From contig OX335651.1 in NCBI GenBank assembly GCA_946894095.1, positions 1,262,501 to 1,326,500 of the forward strand: a stretch of DNA of 64,000 nt, written 5' to 3'. Source of the stretch: Incurvaria masculella. Taxonomy: Eukaryota; Arthropoda; Insecta; Lepidoptera; Incurvariidae. This document shows positions 48,727 through 60,580 of the stretch, in pieces. Each line of letters starts with the position of its first letter. The stretch's first letter is position 1. The notes beneath the pieces were generated by a model. It did no database searches. It had not been told where the DNA came from and saw only the letters and a list, made by a program, of their open reading frames with translations. A program made the translations under genes and the position numbers.

Positions 48727-49507
48727 ATCTTACGAGACGGCTTATTGGCCGAGCAAATAATGTAGGAACTTAAGGGTGCCTCGAATCAAATTGGTCACAT
48801 AAAATGGTATTTCCACCATACGTTCGTAATTACCAGACGCAGCGTCAAGATATATATTATTTCGACTATACTACTAAAACCTTGTTGTTCTCAGTGTTTC
48901 ATTCTATGGTATGGTACATTGACATGTTCATACTAATTCATACTAATTCATCTATTATACTTGAAACTTAATATTAATTTTAATGTATTACCTCTTATAA
49001 TTCTATACCTCTTCATATGAATATACTGACCCGATATTTTACTTTTAATTTCTATTTACAACATTTGTACACAATATATCATCCTAACCCACCTGCAGGA
49101 AACTTTAGCTTTAACTTTACTGTCATCAAATATCAGTACTCACATAGCTTATACATTGCTTCTCACCTGTAGAAATCGATCTATATTCGAACTTCTGAAG
49201 CTCCGAATGTTTTCTTTTTTATGTAACCTCAAACTTTTTTTCTTTCACTCTTTCTCCTTTCTGTTACAAACATGTTTCTGTTTCAGTTCATTTTGTGTTT
49301 ACGATTACCCTTGTGTAGGATCAATATAATTTTATGTTCCCGAGAGAAACGTAGTGGAGGGAGATTCTTTGTTATGTACTTAATAATGTTGTTATTTTTG
49401 TTTTATGTATTTCTCTCTGTGTTTTCTCCTAAATAAATAAATAAAAAATAAAACATCTTCCATCTAATATTTCGTAGTCTAAACTTATGTAAGGATGACA
49501 TTACATT
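48727..49507. other. Intergenic, possible LINE 3' tail
   Basis: No coding recognised. The end near 49425-49450 (AATAAATAAATAAAAAATAA) resembles a LINE 3' tail. Confidence 0.3.
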
Positions 49508-49690
49508 AAGGGTCTCTTCCACCAAGTATTGATTAGCTTAATCCTCACATTAAAGGGCCTTTCTTACCGTCTCGCAATCGATACCTGTAAAAGATTATCA
49601 GCACTTTAGTAATAAAGGCCCTTTAAGTGTCGACTAAAATAAATCATCACTTAGAGAAAACCAGGCTAACTATTTTATATTCAAAGCATA
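49508..49690 (-). repeat. Interspersed repeat, approximately 160 bp, copy 2
   Basis: Reverse counterpart of 34190-34345, starting AGGGTCTCTTCCACCAAGTA and containing AAAGGGCCTTTCTTACC and AATAAAGGCCCTTTAAGTG. Confidence 0.5.
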
Positions 49691-50739
49691 TAATCTTAAT
49701 AGGATAGTCCATAAAAATAAAAAAAATGAGAGAGCGATTTAAGTACGATTATACGTTTTTGAGTTGGGGTTATTAAACTGGTGGATTATTAATTGGGTGG
49801 TGGATGAAAGGGCTCTTATGGTCGGGGATGTAAACTTTCGCTTAGTACAATAACGCCCCATACAATTTTAGTTTAAAAATAATGTTAAAATCACTGATGA
49901 CTCGGTATACAACGACGAGAATACTTGTTAGACGATACATATTATTGTATAAGCAACATTATCAGTTAAGTAATTTCTATTTATAATTATTTGCACTGAG
50001 GGTTGATGTTTCTTTTGCTCTTCTTATTTGCCTTAAACTGTTCTTCCCAAAAATATTTGGCAGTAGCATTTAGATCCAAGTATGTATTTCGTTACTGTGG
50101 AAAAAAAACTCATATGGTTTCTTTGCGGATTATTCTTTACTGAGTTGATAGAATCCTCGGTTCTACCAGATTTTGACGAACCGTTTGACTACTAAACGTT
50201 TTATTGAATGAAATAACATCAGTCAATCTATATCTGTGTGCACGCCTTTTTAGTTTTCAAAAAATCTATCAGCGAAGGAAAAAAATAGTAAGTAGGTAGA
50301 TTTTATTTTTATCGGTCCTTGATTCAATTTTGGCTTAAAAAAACGTGCAAACCCACGTTGGCTGATTGATGTAACATATATTCAAAATATAGTGAGTCAG
50401 CAGAGTAGTTTTTATGGCAAATATTCAAACTGTGCACCTGGCCTGGCCCAGAAAGTTAGCCCGATTTGGGCTATAGTAGTGCGCTACGGCGTGACTTCGA
50501 CTCATCAACAGCGGAACTGGCTTTCTATACGAGCTAACTGTACCGGCAATCTAGAGGTAACGTCGCACTGTTACTGGTGTTCTGAGGGACGACAGTGGTT
50601 GTGTTTTGTGTATGGGCAAGCGTTTGTGTAGCGTTCGATACATAGAGCGTTTTCCGTCTGTCTGGCATTGCCCTATATCTTCTTGTTTTTTCTGTTAAGC
50701 GCGGCATATGGCTAACGCCAGAACCTCACATAAGATGTG
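49691..50739. other. Intergenic, no recognised feature
   Basis: A+T-rich to about 50400, then moderately GC-rich. A 79-codon plus frame at 50392-50631 is not recognised. Confidence 0.3.
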
Positions 50740-51110
50740 CCCGACGACGCCCATGGGCTTTGTACATTTCAAGGGGGCTGCGAAAACTATGCCTGCCGGC
50801 CAGGTGCTTCTCCACATCATGTTTGAAGGGCCCCAGGGTATACTTCGGAGAAAAAGGATCTATAGGATCGGTTGATTCCTATTTTTGGAGTGTCAACAGT
50901 GAATGGGTGCATTCCCTGCCTGTTCCGCATAGAGCGATTTTAGAAAGGTGAAAGAGGGACAGCGACCATGGTAGAGACGATATAACACAGAGAGGGACTC
51001 TACATCCCTTCGAAGTTGGACGGTATCTATATACAGGAATGAATCGGGGTCGCCGACGAGACGCACTACAAGACGCTGTATCCCGCGATCATTACGGGGG
51101 CTGACAGACA
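50740..51110 (-). pseudogene. LINE C-terminal fragment, degenerate
   Basis: The minus strand reads QLRRDVESLSVLYRLYHGRC and, beyond a frame change, FKHDVEKHLAGR. I associate both with the region downstream of the reverse transcriptase in jockey/R1-type elements of moths. It is strongly decayed. Confidence 0.45.
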
Positions 51111-51257
51111 CCAATACTTGACCTTATCCAACCTAATCCTGCAAAGTAATACATCCATTACGTCATAAAATAAACATGGGTATCAATGATAAGCAACGAA
51201 TCTTTTGTTCTTGAAAATGCGTCGACCCTCACCAGTCGCGTCGCTCTAAAAGTCCTG

Positions 51258-51612
51258 AGTGGTCAGTCTGAGTTCTCACCTAAATTGGTGTTTACGGCAA
51301 ACCGATCGACTGGCGTTTTCTTCAAACTCCATACAAGTTTTTACTAGATATTCTGTTGTTTTACTTCTTCAAGCTGTCAAAGTCAAACGCGCACTTCCGA
51401 TTTGTATGAAAACGCGGAGTGGACGTAAACGGCAACGTCGACGTATTTACGGCAACGTTGAGTAAGCTGTCAAATCAAGCTCGGGCTCGCAAATGTTAGT
51501 TCGCTTAACGCCCGCTGCGCGCGCTCTTCAATTTCTCCATACATTTGAAAACGCCAGTCGATCGGTTTGCCGTAACGCCAATTTAGCTGACAACTTAGAC
51601 TACCGGCTCTGA
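51258..51612 (-). mobile_element. Inverted-repeat element (ACCTAAATTGGCGTTTACGG), copy 2
   Basis: CTCACCTAAATTGGTGTTTACG at the left and CGTAACGCCAATTTAGCTGA at the right, with the same GC-rich interior. The interior runs inverted relative to the copies at 32295 and 52784. Confidence 0.6.
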
Positions 51613-51885
51613 ACGTTGTTTGCCACAAATTCAAATCTTATGACACGTAACTTTCCGCCGGCGCACTTGATTTCGTCGTCTTCCCACACTAGGTTTACCT
51701 GCCCACGGCCGCCAGTGTACACACGGTTACCCCAACGGTCGTCGTCTCTTCGGCTGACGTGACCAGCGCACTGCCACTTGAGCTTAGCCACCCGGTGTCC
51801 AATATCTACTTTGGTAAAGCAGTGATTCCGTACCGCTGAGGGCCGGGAGGACTGGAGGAAAATTGGAGAGACGTATGTCGTAGAC
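51613..51885 (-). pseudogene. Rearranged RTE-like LINE fragment
   Basis: 51640-51795 on the minus strand reads AKLKWQCAGHVSRRDDDRWG and EIKCAGGK. 51835-51885 on the plus strand reads EGREDWRKIGETYV, the next segment of the same protein inverted. The element is broken and rearranged. Confidence 0.5.
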
Positions 51886-52783
51886 GAAATGTCGCGGCGT
51901 TTGACCTGTGGTCAGCCATTGCGTTGTTCGCTTGCGATCTCCGCCGACACGCGTCACGATTCGGTCCAAAATCCCTTTATGTCTGTACCGGTTTGACAGG
52001 GTAAGGCAAGCTTTAACTCGCGCCGCCTTCAAACTTCACAGGCACCTTCAAGTCATCGTTATTTAACTTAGTGGCTGCTCTTCCTTGTATTCCGGGAGGT
52101 CACGTCATTTTTGGTCACGATAAGGTAAATGGCTGAATCTGGGTTCACATGTTAGAGTCCAACCGTCCGATGCTAAATATTTCGGTCTGCCTGTACCAAG
52201 TGGTTGCGTTATCTATATTGGCTGTATAAAATAGAAGTTGGTATGTACCTGCTGATGAATATACTGATTGTCTAGAAACATTGATACCTATCAATTATAC
52301 AACAATAACCACTCGGTTTTTTAATTAAATACTTATATATACCTAAAGTTATATCTGTAACCTAAAACGCATATAACTACGAAATGCAACCAAAGTTTAG
52401 TTCAGTTTTGGTATTGCTAAGTAGATATGTACTGATACTTTCATGCTTCGTTGTTTGCAGTCATTTACCTTATCATATATATTTTTTGTCACCATAACTA
52501 CTTTTTCAGGCGCCTTATCTACGTAACGCAACCACTTGGCGCAGGCATACTGACACATTTAGCTTCAGAGGGTTGGTCTTTATCCAGTGAACCCAGTTTC
52601 AGCCATTTACGTTATCGTTATCATTTTTGTCGCGACCTCCTAGTCTATTGTAGTTTGTTAGCCGTACCCCACGGAGGTTAGAGGCCGTACCCTCTCCAAA
52701 CACATTGACATTATGATCTGGTTCTGCTGCTCGTATTAAAAAATACTCTGATTTTCGCCGTGGCCATGTTCACTATAAAAGCT
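51886..52783. other. Intergenic, no recognised feature
   Basis: No gene or clear repeat recognised. Confidence 0.3.
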
Positions 52784-53112
52784 GAGCCGGTAGTCTCAGT
52801 TCTCACCTAAATTGGCGTTACGGCAAACCGATCGACTGGCGTTTTCAAATGTATGGAGAAATTGAAGAGCGCGCGCAGTGGGCGTTAAGCGAACTAACAT
52901 TTGCGAGTCCGAGTTTGATTTTACAGGTTACTCATTGTTGCCGTAAATACGTCGACGTTGCCGTTTACGTTGACTCCGCGTTTTCATACAAATCGGAAGT
53001 CCGAATTTGACTTTGACAGCTTGAAGAAGTAAAACCACAGAATTACCACGTTTTTACGGAACTTCGAAGTTACGTAAACGCCAATTTAGGTGAGAACTGA
53101 GACTACCGGCTC
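52784..53112 (+). mobile_element. Inverted-repeat element (ACCTAAATTGGCGTTTACGG), copy 3
   Basis: 329 bp. The ends GAGCCGGTAGTCTCAGTTCT and AGAACTGAGACTACCGGCTC are exact inverses, giving the fullest terminal repeats of the three copies (about 40 bp with one missing T). Confidence 0.7.
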
Positions 53113-53470
53113 TGAATATAAGAGCCATTGAAAGTAGAACTATCAATCTTTTCAACCGACTTCACAAAAGGAGGTTCAATGTTCAACTTTATGTATTTTT
53201 TATTTCGATTTAGAATGTTGTAGTTTTAAGATGAAACATATTTTTAAATAAAAAAAGGACCGCCTTCAATAAAACCGGTACTAAAAAGCAAAAAATTATT
53301 GGTTACTTTTAATTACTTAATGTACGAAAAGCTATTTTAATTATAACTAATTATGTACAATTTCTTAATTTTTAATCATCTTTTGAAGTCGGTGCCTTGG
53401 GTCGACAGAGAATACCTCTCAAAACTTAGTATAGGTACGAGATTAGCACCGGACTAACCAACAGCAGGGC
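53113..53470. other. Intergenic, no recognised feature
   Basis: A+T-rich, nothing recognised. Confidence 0.3.
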
Positions 53471-53585
53471 GTGTATTCTTGGCATTCATTCATTGCGGAT
53501 TCAGTAGAGTTAACAGTAATGTCAAAGTAAATTCTTCTTCTGTTAACTCTACTGAATCCGCAATGACTGAATGCCAAGAATACAC
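53471..53585. mobile_element. Near-perfect 46-bp hairpin element
   Basis: Arms 53471-53516 and 53540-53585 pair with one mismatch around a 23-base loop. The arm starts GTGTATTCTTGGCATTCA. The similar end GTCTATTCCTGGCATTCA bounds the element at 58622-58852, so the two may be related fold-back MITEs. Confidence 0.65.
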
Positions 53586-53766
53586 GTCCAGACGTCAATT
53601 TGCAGTCCCGCTCGACAAATAAGGCGCCATTTCACTTGGTCGGGTTATTCCGAAGAATATTTCAATTTGTCACGTCATTAAGTACACATAGAGATTGTCT
53701 TTCCGAAGTGATATCCAACACTCTCCTAAAAATGAGAATGTTTTGTCACCGACGTCAATTTGTCGA

Positions 53767-54007
53767 TTTTAGGGTTCCGTACCCAAAGGGTGAAAACGGA
53801 ACTCTATTACTAAGCCTCCGCTGTCCGTCCGTCCGTCCGTTTGTCACAGGGCTGTATCTCATGAACCGTAATAGATAGGCAGCTGAAATTTTCACAGAGT
53901 GTGTATTTATTTTGCCGCTTAAAAAATTAAAGGGCACATACAACAAACGTGATTTTTTTGTGTTGTGTTTGTGTTTCGTGTGCGAGTCCGACTCGCACTG
54001 GGCCGGT
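53767..54007 (+). mobile_element. (TCCG)n-bearing repeat, copy 4
   Basis: TTTAGGGTTCCGTACCCAAA at the left, a short TCCG run, and GCGAGTCCGACTCGCACTGG then CCGGTTTTT at the right. It directly abuts the next copy. Confidence 0.7.
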
Positions 54008-54390
54008 TTTTAGGGTTCCGTACCCAAAGGGTGAAAACGGAACCCTATTACTAAGCCTCCGCTGTCCGTCCGTCCGTCCGTCCGTCCGTCCGTCCGTCCG
54101 TCCGTCCGTCCGTCCGTCCGTCCGTCCGTCCGTCCGTCCGTCCGTCCGTCCGTCCGTCCGTCCGTCTGTCCGTCTGTCACAGGGCTGTATCTCATGAACC
54201 GTAATAGGCAGGCAGCTGAAATTTTCACAAAATATGTATTTATTTTGCCGCTATAACAACAAGGTAACATTAAAAAATAATACAAAATAAAGGGGGGCCC
54301 CATACAAAAAACGTGATTTTTTCGTGTTAAATCTTGAACGGTGGTACGGAACCCTTCGTGTGGGAGTCCGACTCGCACTTGGCCGGTTTT
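54008..54390 (+). mobile_element. (TCCG)n-bearing repeat, copy 5, with an expanded microsatellite
   Basis: Same ends as copy 4. The TCCG run at about 54064-54165 is near 25 uninterrupted units. That accounts for the monotonous Arg/Pro/Ser and Asp/Gly/Arg/Thr frames on the two strands. Confidence 0.78.
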
Positions 54391-54545
54391 TTTTTACTCA
54401 GTATAACGATATTAATATTTGGCGTTATTGAAACACATGGACCTACTGCCACTCTTTCAACGATTTCAAAAAACCTTAATTGGTTACCTACATGGCGTCC
54501 CTATCCATGAATATCCTGTTCCTTTCAATGTATAATGTACCATTA

Positions 54546-55020
54546 TTTAAAATCCTCAGATATTACTTATCGGACTGATAGTGCAAATATCCGTTTGTCA
54601 AAAGACGGGGTCCATTCAGAGTAAGAGTGAGTTCGAATTCGCCACTAAATTTCAACTCACTTTTTTAAATAGTTAATGTTTCCACACTTCTAGAACATCA
54701 TTACAGTTAGGTAAAAATCTGGTTTGTCCCGTAAATCCGTTGGAAGTATAAATAGCGGAACGGAAGTATAAATAATTTGGTTTGTCCCGTAAATCCGTTG
54801 GAATTATAAATAACGGTTCCGTTATTTATACTTCCCGTTATTTATCAACGTATTTACGGGACAGACTAGATTTTTACCCAACTGTAATGATGTTCAAGAA
54901 GTGTGGAAACATTGACTATTTAAAAAAGTGAGTTGTGATTTAGTGACGAATTCTAACTCACTCTTGCCCTGAATGGACCCCCTGGTTGATTATCTGACTA
55001 TTGAAAAATCACCCCTAAAA
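54546..55020 (+). mobile_element. TTAA family 3 relative, split by a MITE
   Basis: 54550-54606 (AATCCTCAGATATTACTTAT, TTTGTCAAAAGACG) and 54983-55020 (TTATCTGACTATTGAAAAAT) match the two ends of the element at 5804-6028. The GGGGTCC MITE sits between them. Confidence 0.5.
54607..54982. mobile_element. GGGGGTCCATTCAG MITE, fold-back form
   Basis: 376 bp. The left half up to about 54760 is inverted in the right half (CAACTCACTTTTTTAAATAG versus CTATTTAAAAAAGTGAGTTG; CGTTATTTATACTTCC). It is longer than its relatives because it is a head-to-head arrangement. Confidence 0.65.
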
Positions 55021-56116
55021 TGAGTACAAGAATATATGAAAATCAGATGTATTATCAAATGCCATTTTTTTAGTTAGCTGTCATTTGACATATGACACAT
55101 GTTGACAACATACCTACTTCGCAAGCAGGTACGGACCGCCCATTTGTCCTTTTAAATAATGGCGCCATCTAGCCTATGTTGAAGGAAGTAGGCACTAACG
55201 GGAGTTTAGTTTGAAAGCGGAGTATAGAGATTCAGATTTCCAAAACTACTGTAGTAATCGCGCTGCGTGCGCATGCTAGGTCTATGGTAGTAATATAGTA
55301 AAGTAATATATAGAGGATTATGGTCCAACTCGAACGTGACACATACGTTTCCGTTTTTTTTTTAAATGTGCAATCAAAATATTACAATAGTTCATCCATA
55401 CACTGCTTTCGTTATCGAGCAAACGTAGGTAAATTGAGACTTATTTGGACCAGTTGGACTATTCATACGTTAGGTTCTGGATATTTTTACTCAGAAAGGG
55501 AACCATAGAAAACAGGGACAATAATAAAATTCTGTGGTGGTAGAAAATGTTTTATAGCGCCATCTATCCAATGTACGGGGAAGTCTTTTTAATTCCAGGC
55601 AAGTTGTAATGAGATTGTTCAGCTAGCTAAGAAATAGTTCAGCTATCCAACGCAAGATGGCTGCACCCGATCAAAATTTCTAACTTTTACTTCATGGTCT
55701 TCTGATCACTCGTTTATATTACTAGTTTAGGGTTTTACGTACTAGGTAATTTTATTGCGATTTTGTCTCGACTTCCTGGGTAACGGTATGCAAATATGTT
55801 CAAGGTGGATATTGTGCATAATGTGGCATATCGATGGTGGCATAATGCAAAGTTGTAGGTACTATGCAATAATACTAAGATTATATCAAATATATCATCT
55901 CTTAAAATTACGGGGGCTAACACATTTTTGTTCGTTCCCCTGCACACTTCAAAACTTGAGTCGACCGTTATCTATTTTGCATTAGTGAAGATAGACTAGT
56001 GGCTTTTATTCATTTGTAACGTGAAGCAGGTTTGAGTGAAGATACCTTGGAAGATACGCACTCAACATCGTTGCGGCGTATTGGGTGCTTGAATGGCGTG
56101 TGCACGACAGCAACCA
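55021..56116. other. Intergenic, no recognised feature
   Basis: Short open frames only. Two ATGGCGCCATCTA / AGCGCCATCTA motifs lie at 55159 and 55556, a tract also seen in several nearby repeats. Confidence 0.3.
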
Positions 56117-56360
56117 GGGGGTCCATTCAGGGCAAGAGTGAGTTCGAATTCTTCACTAAATATCAACTCACTTTTTTAAATAGTCAATGTTCCCACACTT
56201 CTTGAACATCATTACAGTTAGGTAAAAATCTGGTTTGTCCCGTAAATACGTTGGAAGTTTAAATAACGGTTCCGTTGTTTAAATAATAATATATTTCCCA
56301 GCTATTTTTAGGTTAACTCACTCCCGAACTCGAACTCACTCTTGCTCCGAATGGACCCCC
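56117..56360 (+). mobile_element. GGGGGTCCATTCAG MITE, copy 3
   Basis: 244 bp with ends GGGGGTCCATTCAGGGCAAG and, reversed, GGGGGTCCATTCGGAGCAAG. It lies 84 bases upstream of the tRNA gene. Confidence 0.7.
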
Positions 56361-56444
56361 AGTCCTAAAATATATGATTTCGAAATTAAGTTCATAATTG
56401 TACTATAATTAAAACCGTATGACTATTTCGGCTCCGAAACTCAC

Positions 56445-56528
56445 GTCAGGATGGCCGAGCGGTCTAAGGCGCTGCGTTCAGGTCGCAGTCCACTTCTGTG
56501 GGCGTGGGTTCGAATCCCACTTCTGACA
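56445..56528 (+). tRNA. tRNA-Leu(CAG)
   Basis: 84 bases fold as a class II tRNA. The acceptor GTCAGGA pairs with TTCTGAC, the D-arm is GGCCGAGCGGTCTAAGGC, and the anticodon loop TTCAGGT has CAG, which reads CUG leucine codons. A long variable arm (CCACTTCTGTGGGC region) and the T arm GTGGGTTCGAATCCCAC follow, then the discriminator A. There is no intron. A run of T at 56532-56540 would terminate RNA polymerase III. A- and B-box sequences are intact, so it looks functional. Confidence 0.96.
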
Positions 56529-56877
56529 AACTTTTTTTTTGTTTAAAATATTTTGAGTTTGTTATTAATTATTTATAGTTTTATTATTTGGTAGAAATAA
56601 ATTTCTAATTTATTTAGGAGCCTAACATGGTTGGAAGCATTTACATTGAACTCAGTCAGTTATATGGTCCTAAGTTTGTCTTATATATTCCCTAAAAAAG
56701 TATTTGAAACGATGCATTTATTAGCATAGATTAAAAAGAGTTTTTAATATTAGTTAAGGTAAAACGAACACTGTGATTTGTTTATGTAATTTCCTTTTTT
56801 TCTGACTAGTCGCCATTTTCAAGCAGAATCGCCAACTTTATGACATTTCAGAAAACACAGCCCAGTCAGTCAGTCAG
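56529..56877. other. tRNA 3' flank, no other feature
   Basis: Pol III T-run terminator at the start, then A+T-rich DNA. Confidence 0.4.
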
Positions 56878-57090
56878 TCAGCGTGTTTGCGTCCACTGCT
56901 GGACATACGCCTCTCCAATTTTTCTCCAGTCCTCCCGGCCCTCAGCGGTACGGAACCACTGCTTTCCGCCGACGCACTTGATGTCGTCGTCCCACCTGGC
57001 GGGTGGTCTTCCCACACTCCGTTTCCCTGTCCACGGCCGCCAGTGCAGGACACGGTTACTCCAACGGTCGTCACACAGCCCATTATGAAA
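56878..57090 (-). pseudogene. RTE-like LINE fragment, reverse
   Basis: The minus strand reads DDRWSNRVLHWRPWTGKRSV, GRPPARWDDDIKCVGGKQW and [18 protein letters not shown] without interruption. It is the same protein region as 30886-31235, but only about 65 codons remain. Confidence 0.6.
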
Positions 57091-58621
57091 TAAATCTGTG
57101 AATAAGACCATTCGAGCAAGGGCACAAGGCTCTACCACAAGGTAAGTTAACATGGTAAAATCGTTTTTTATAATTTTTCACTAAGAACTACGTCCGTTTT
57201 GATTTTTTTGAAAATTATCTTATATTCATGAAATAAGCCTCTAAAGATTTGAATCAAAATATTTAAGGCGCCTATATACCATAGCGTAAAGTCAAGAATA
57301 AGCGCGGCGGAATCTAGCCAGTGCCATCATGTTAGCAGGAGGATACGCACGTTTCGCGCGCTCCGTCCCTGCTCGGCAAGGTACGACTAGTCTGATTTTG
57401 TCAAAAAATAATAATAAAGAAGACTTTTGAACAGCAAGGGTGATATGTACCTGGTTATGGCTGAAAGGTATAAGATTTTTTTATTTAATTCTTCTAAATA
57501 GAAAGATAACAGTAAAAACGGCTTTGAAAGGAAAAAAAGCTCCTTTTAGAAATAATTTTTATTTCGATGATTATACAAGTGTTTTGGACATAATGGGGGT
57601 GTGTACCTTCGCAAACGTACGTTCTATAAGCTCAGTATTTTTTCAATGTTTAACAACCAAAGGCTTTACTGTAATCGACTTCAGAAAAACGTTCATATTA
57701 AGGTATTGATTCCCCTTAAGGGCTTTTATCATGGGTATGAGTTTAGTTATCAAAAATTTAATGTGCAAAATTTCAGAAAGATATTTCTTAATTTGAGTGA
57801 GGAAACAGGCGCAAGCCATTGTATGGACCTCGATAGTAACGTAGTAGACGCGGTGGCGGCGAGGCGTTGCGACGGGATCTTTCCACTCTTGTTGGGACTA
57901 ACTAGCGAAAGAAAAAAGTCGTAAAAAGTTTTGGACCCCCGAACTATTTTTGGATCTTGAAATTATAGAATTAAACAAACAATCTACTCGGACGAGCACC
58001 ATATTTTTCCTTCTTGAAGGAATCGTTAGAGCAGCTCGAAATAATTCTTTCTAAATGTGACCAACCCGCAAAACGCGTGAAACCGGTTTATTTATTGTTT
58101 CGTTAAAGAAATTGGGAAAAGTCAAACATGTTCTTCGCTGAATGGGTATATAATGTTAAGATCTTTGAAATGGTATTGAAATAAATATTAGTTAATATCG
58201 ATATAAGCCACATACTTGAAAACTAATATATTTGAGACCTGACTTCAAAAATTTTTTCCATGCATAAAATATCAATTTCTGTAAAAAAATTATTTCTGTT
58301 TTGGTAGAGCGTTAGCTGGAATTATACATGTTTTTTTTTCATGTTCTCATTCCATAGAGATCAGGAAATTAACGCAATTAAACTATTCGCATTGGCTAGT
58401 ATAACCATCTTAAAGGACCTCTTAGAACATCGAACTGTCACACTCTTGAAATATTATACCTTTTCTTGATTTGTGCAATTATTATAATCCATAATATTGA
58501 TAAAAACTCCAGACTCCATAATATCGATAAAAAAAAAAACAAGTTTGACGGAAAAAAACCTCTCCCTTCGGTGCAACTACCTACATAAAAATACGGAATC
58601 GTACGCGCGAAAATATGCGCA
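57091..58621. other. Intergenic, no recognised feature
   Basis: A short CpG-bearing patch at 57300-57390 and overlapping plus-strand frames at 57440-57924 were examined. None resembles a known protein. Confidence 0.3.
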
Positions 58622-58852
58622 GCAGGTCTATTCCTGGCATTCAGTAATCAGGAATCAAGAATCCTGATTCTGGAAATTCGCTTTGATAGCGATTTTCAAA
58701 GCGAGTTTTTCTACGGAAACCCTTGATTGATTAAAAAAACTATGCTCCGGAATATTTTCGTCAAGAAAATCGCTTTGAAAACCGCTACAAAAGCGGTATT
58801 CTAGACTCAGGATTCCTGATTCCTGATTACTGAATGCCAGGAATAGACCCGC
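58622..58852. mobile_element. Fold-back MITE with GTCTATTCCTGGCATTCA ends
   Basis: 231 bp. The left GGTCTATTCCTGGCATTCAG and right CTGAATGCCAGGAATAGACC are exact inverses, within a terminal repeat of about 50 bases with few mismatches (GTAATCAGGAATCA). An inner pair, AAATCGCTTT and AAAGCG, extends the fold. It is non-coding. Confidence 0.68.
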
Positions 58853-59175
58853 AGTTCGGGTTTGAAGAGCCAAGTGATATAAAATAAAAATTGTTTAATG
58901 ACAAAAAAGGCCGGGTTGGGTGCGTCGCGCCGTCCGCTCGTCCGCGCCCGCCGGTGGCGGTCCCTGACATGTTACCATAAATCAGAAGGGGGCATCACCC
59001 CCCACCCCCTACCCTCCCAGTCCCCGCTCCCCCGCCTCGCCGCTAGGGGGCGCGAGTGGGCGCGTAGAAAGGAGAAGAGTGTGGGAGCATGATCTTTTTC
59101 GTAGCTAGATTTTTATGTAGGGTGCGATTATGATATCTTCGGAAAGTTACATCGATTACAAAACCCGATTAACTC
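58853..59175. other. GC-rich patch of unknown role
   Basis: 58905-59085 is C- and G-rich (CCGCCGGTGGCGGTCC, CACCCCCTACCCTCCCAGTC, CGCCGCTAGGGGGCGCGAG) in A+T-rich surroundings. No recognised protein. It could be a promoter or first exon of an unseen gene, or a GC-rich repeat. Confidence 0.3.
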
Positions 59176-59246
59176 TTTTCATTGCCGCTACGACCATCTA
59201 TGCGATGATGCCAACCCGGGCAGGATTAAGGAAGGAAGTTTAACTA
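59176..59246 (-). mobile_element. Degenerate SINE fragment
   Basis: TCATTGCCGCTACGACCATC, then GCCAACCCGGGCAGGATTAA and GGAAGG are all that remains of the SINE body in reverse. Confidence 0.5.
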
Positions 59247-59520
59247 CCAAAATGCGCGTAAACGAAAACTAATATTTTAGTTTGGTGACCGAGTTGCGCG
59301 GATCTCTGTGCACGCATTGCCGAGTTCGCGCGACCGTAAGTATGTCCACAATAAATAAATAAAAAAAATATAAAAAACGGTGACTCCGCCACATGTAAAT
59401 TTATAGAATTAGTTACAATTGCATGCAAACTTTTCCGATAGTGACGCCTATCATAAACTCGCACAATTTTCAGCGAAATCTACGATTTCATTAAAGATTT
59501 TGCGAGCATTCTGAATCATC

Positions 59521-59881
59521 TTAAGGATTTTTCGTCCCATACAATTTTTTTTACACAGAACGCAAAAAGTATTGCACTTTAAGGCACGAATTCGTCAAAA
59601 ATATTAAATATAGTAGTTGCAGCGAAAACATATTGACAATTTCAGGTTTAATGGTTTCGTTGTAATTGCCGATTAGAAGTTTCACACCGTTAGATGGCGC
59701 TGTTAAATTAAAATCGTATTTAAATAAATTGTAACTAAACCAATAATCCTGAAATTGTGAAATTGTTTTCGCTGCAAGTAATATGACTATATTCAACTTT
59801 TATTATTAATTCGTGGCTTAAAGTGCAATACTTTTTGCGTTATGTGTGCAAACAATGTTATATGGGTCGGAACAGCCTTAA
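59521..59881 (-). mobile_element. TTAA fold-back element family 2, copy 3
   Basis: TTAA at both ends (59521-59524 and 59878-59881), with the same inverted halves and orientation as the copy at 41465. Confidence 0.7.
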
Positions 59882-59964
59882 TATGTATTGGGGGAAGATG
59901 CGGGGTATTCTCGATTTAAATATTCGGCGACACTGGGTTCTCAATAGTTGGTTAAAGTTAGTTG

Positions 59965-60157
59965 ACAGCTCACCGGTGAGTCACAACGCTTTCGTACTCA
60001 TGAAATGACAGCCACGAGTCACCCTAGTGTTGTCCCTTTCTAATTATTATAAATAGAGTGCAATGACACAACTTTACATTTGATGTTTGGTGATGTCGGG
60101 CGAAAGTGTCTCACTTTCATCTGTGACTGACTCGCTTTCGGTTTCCTTAGTAGATAT
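59965..60157 (+). repeat. Interspersed repeat (CACCGGTGAG family)
   Basis: Near-identical to 3975-4168 (GCTCACCGGTGAGTCACAAC, CATGAAATGACAGCCACGAG, CTCACTTTCATCTGTGACT, TAGTAGAT). Confidence 0.6.
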
Positions 60158-60580
60158 GCTGCTAGATAACAGCCTATCCGGTTCACTTATCTATCCTCCC
60201 TTTACAATATTAATTTATCGTGAGTTATCTCCGTTTTATAATTGCTCGTCACCTCAATGGATATTTTCATCTTCGAGTGTCAAATTTGCCGTGTTTCAGT
60301 CGTTAGTCTATTCAGCATAAATTTTATAAAAAATAAAGTACCTTCGATCGAGCCTTCGATTGTAATAAAATAGTAAATGGACCTAAGTAAGGAATTTCGA
60401 TAATAAAAAAAAATATTTGTAGATGACGGTCGGTTAAATTGAAATAATACCTAGGTATTATTTCAATTTAAAGCTAAAAGTATGTATTGATCGTTTTTAT
60501 TCGTTTACAAATTGTTAATATAATTTGACCAAAGAATAGAGCTTCAGAAATTTTCCCTTACATGTTTCAAATACATACTA

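Noticed and set aside
54010..54378. Frames rich in DGRT or RPSV repeats
   Set aside because: They are translations of the (TCCG)n microsatellite and have no coding value.
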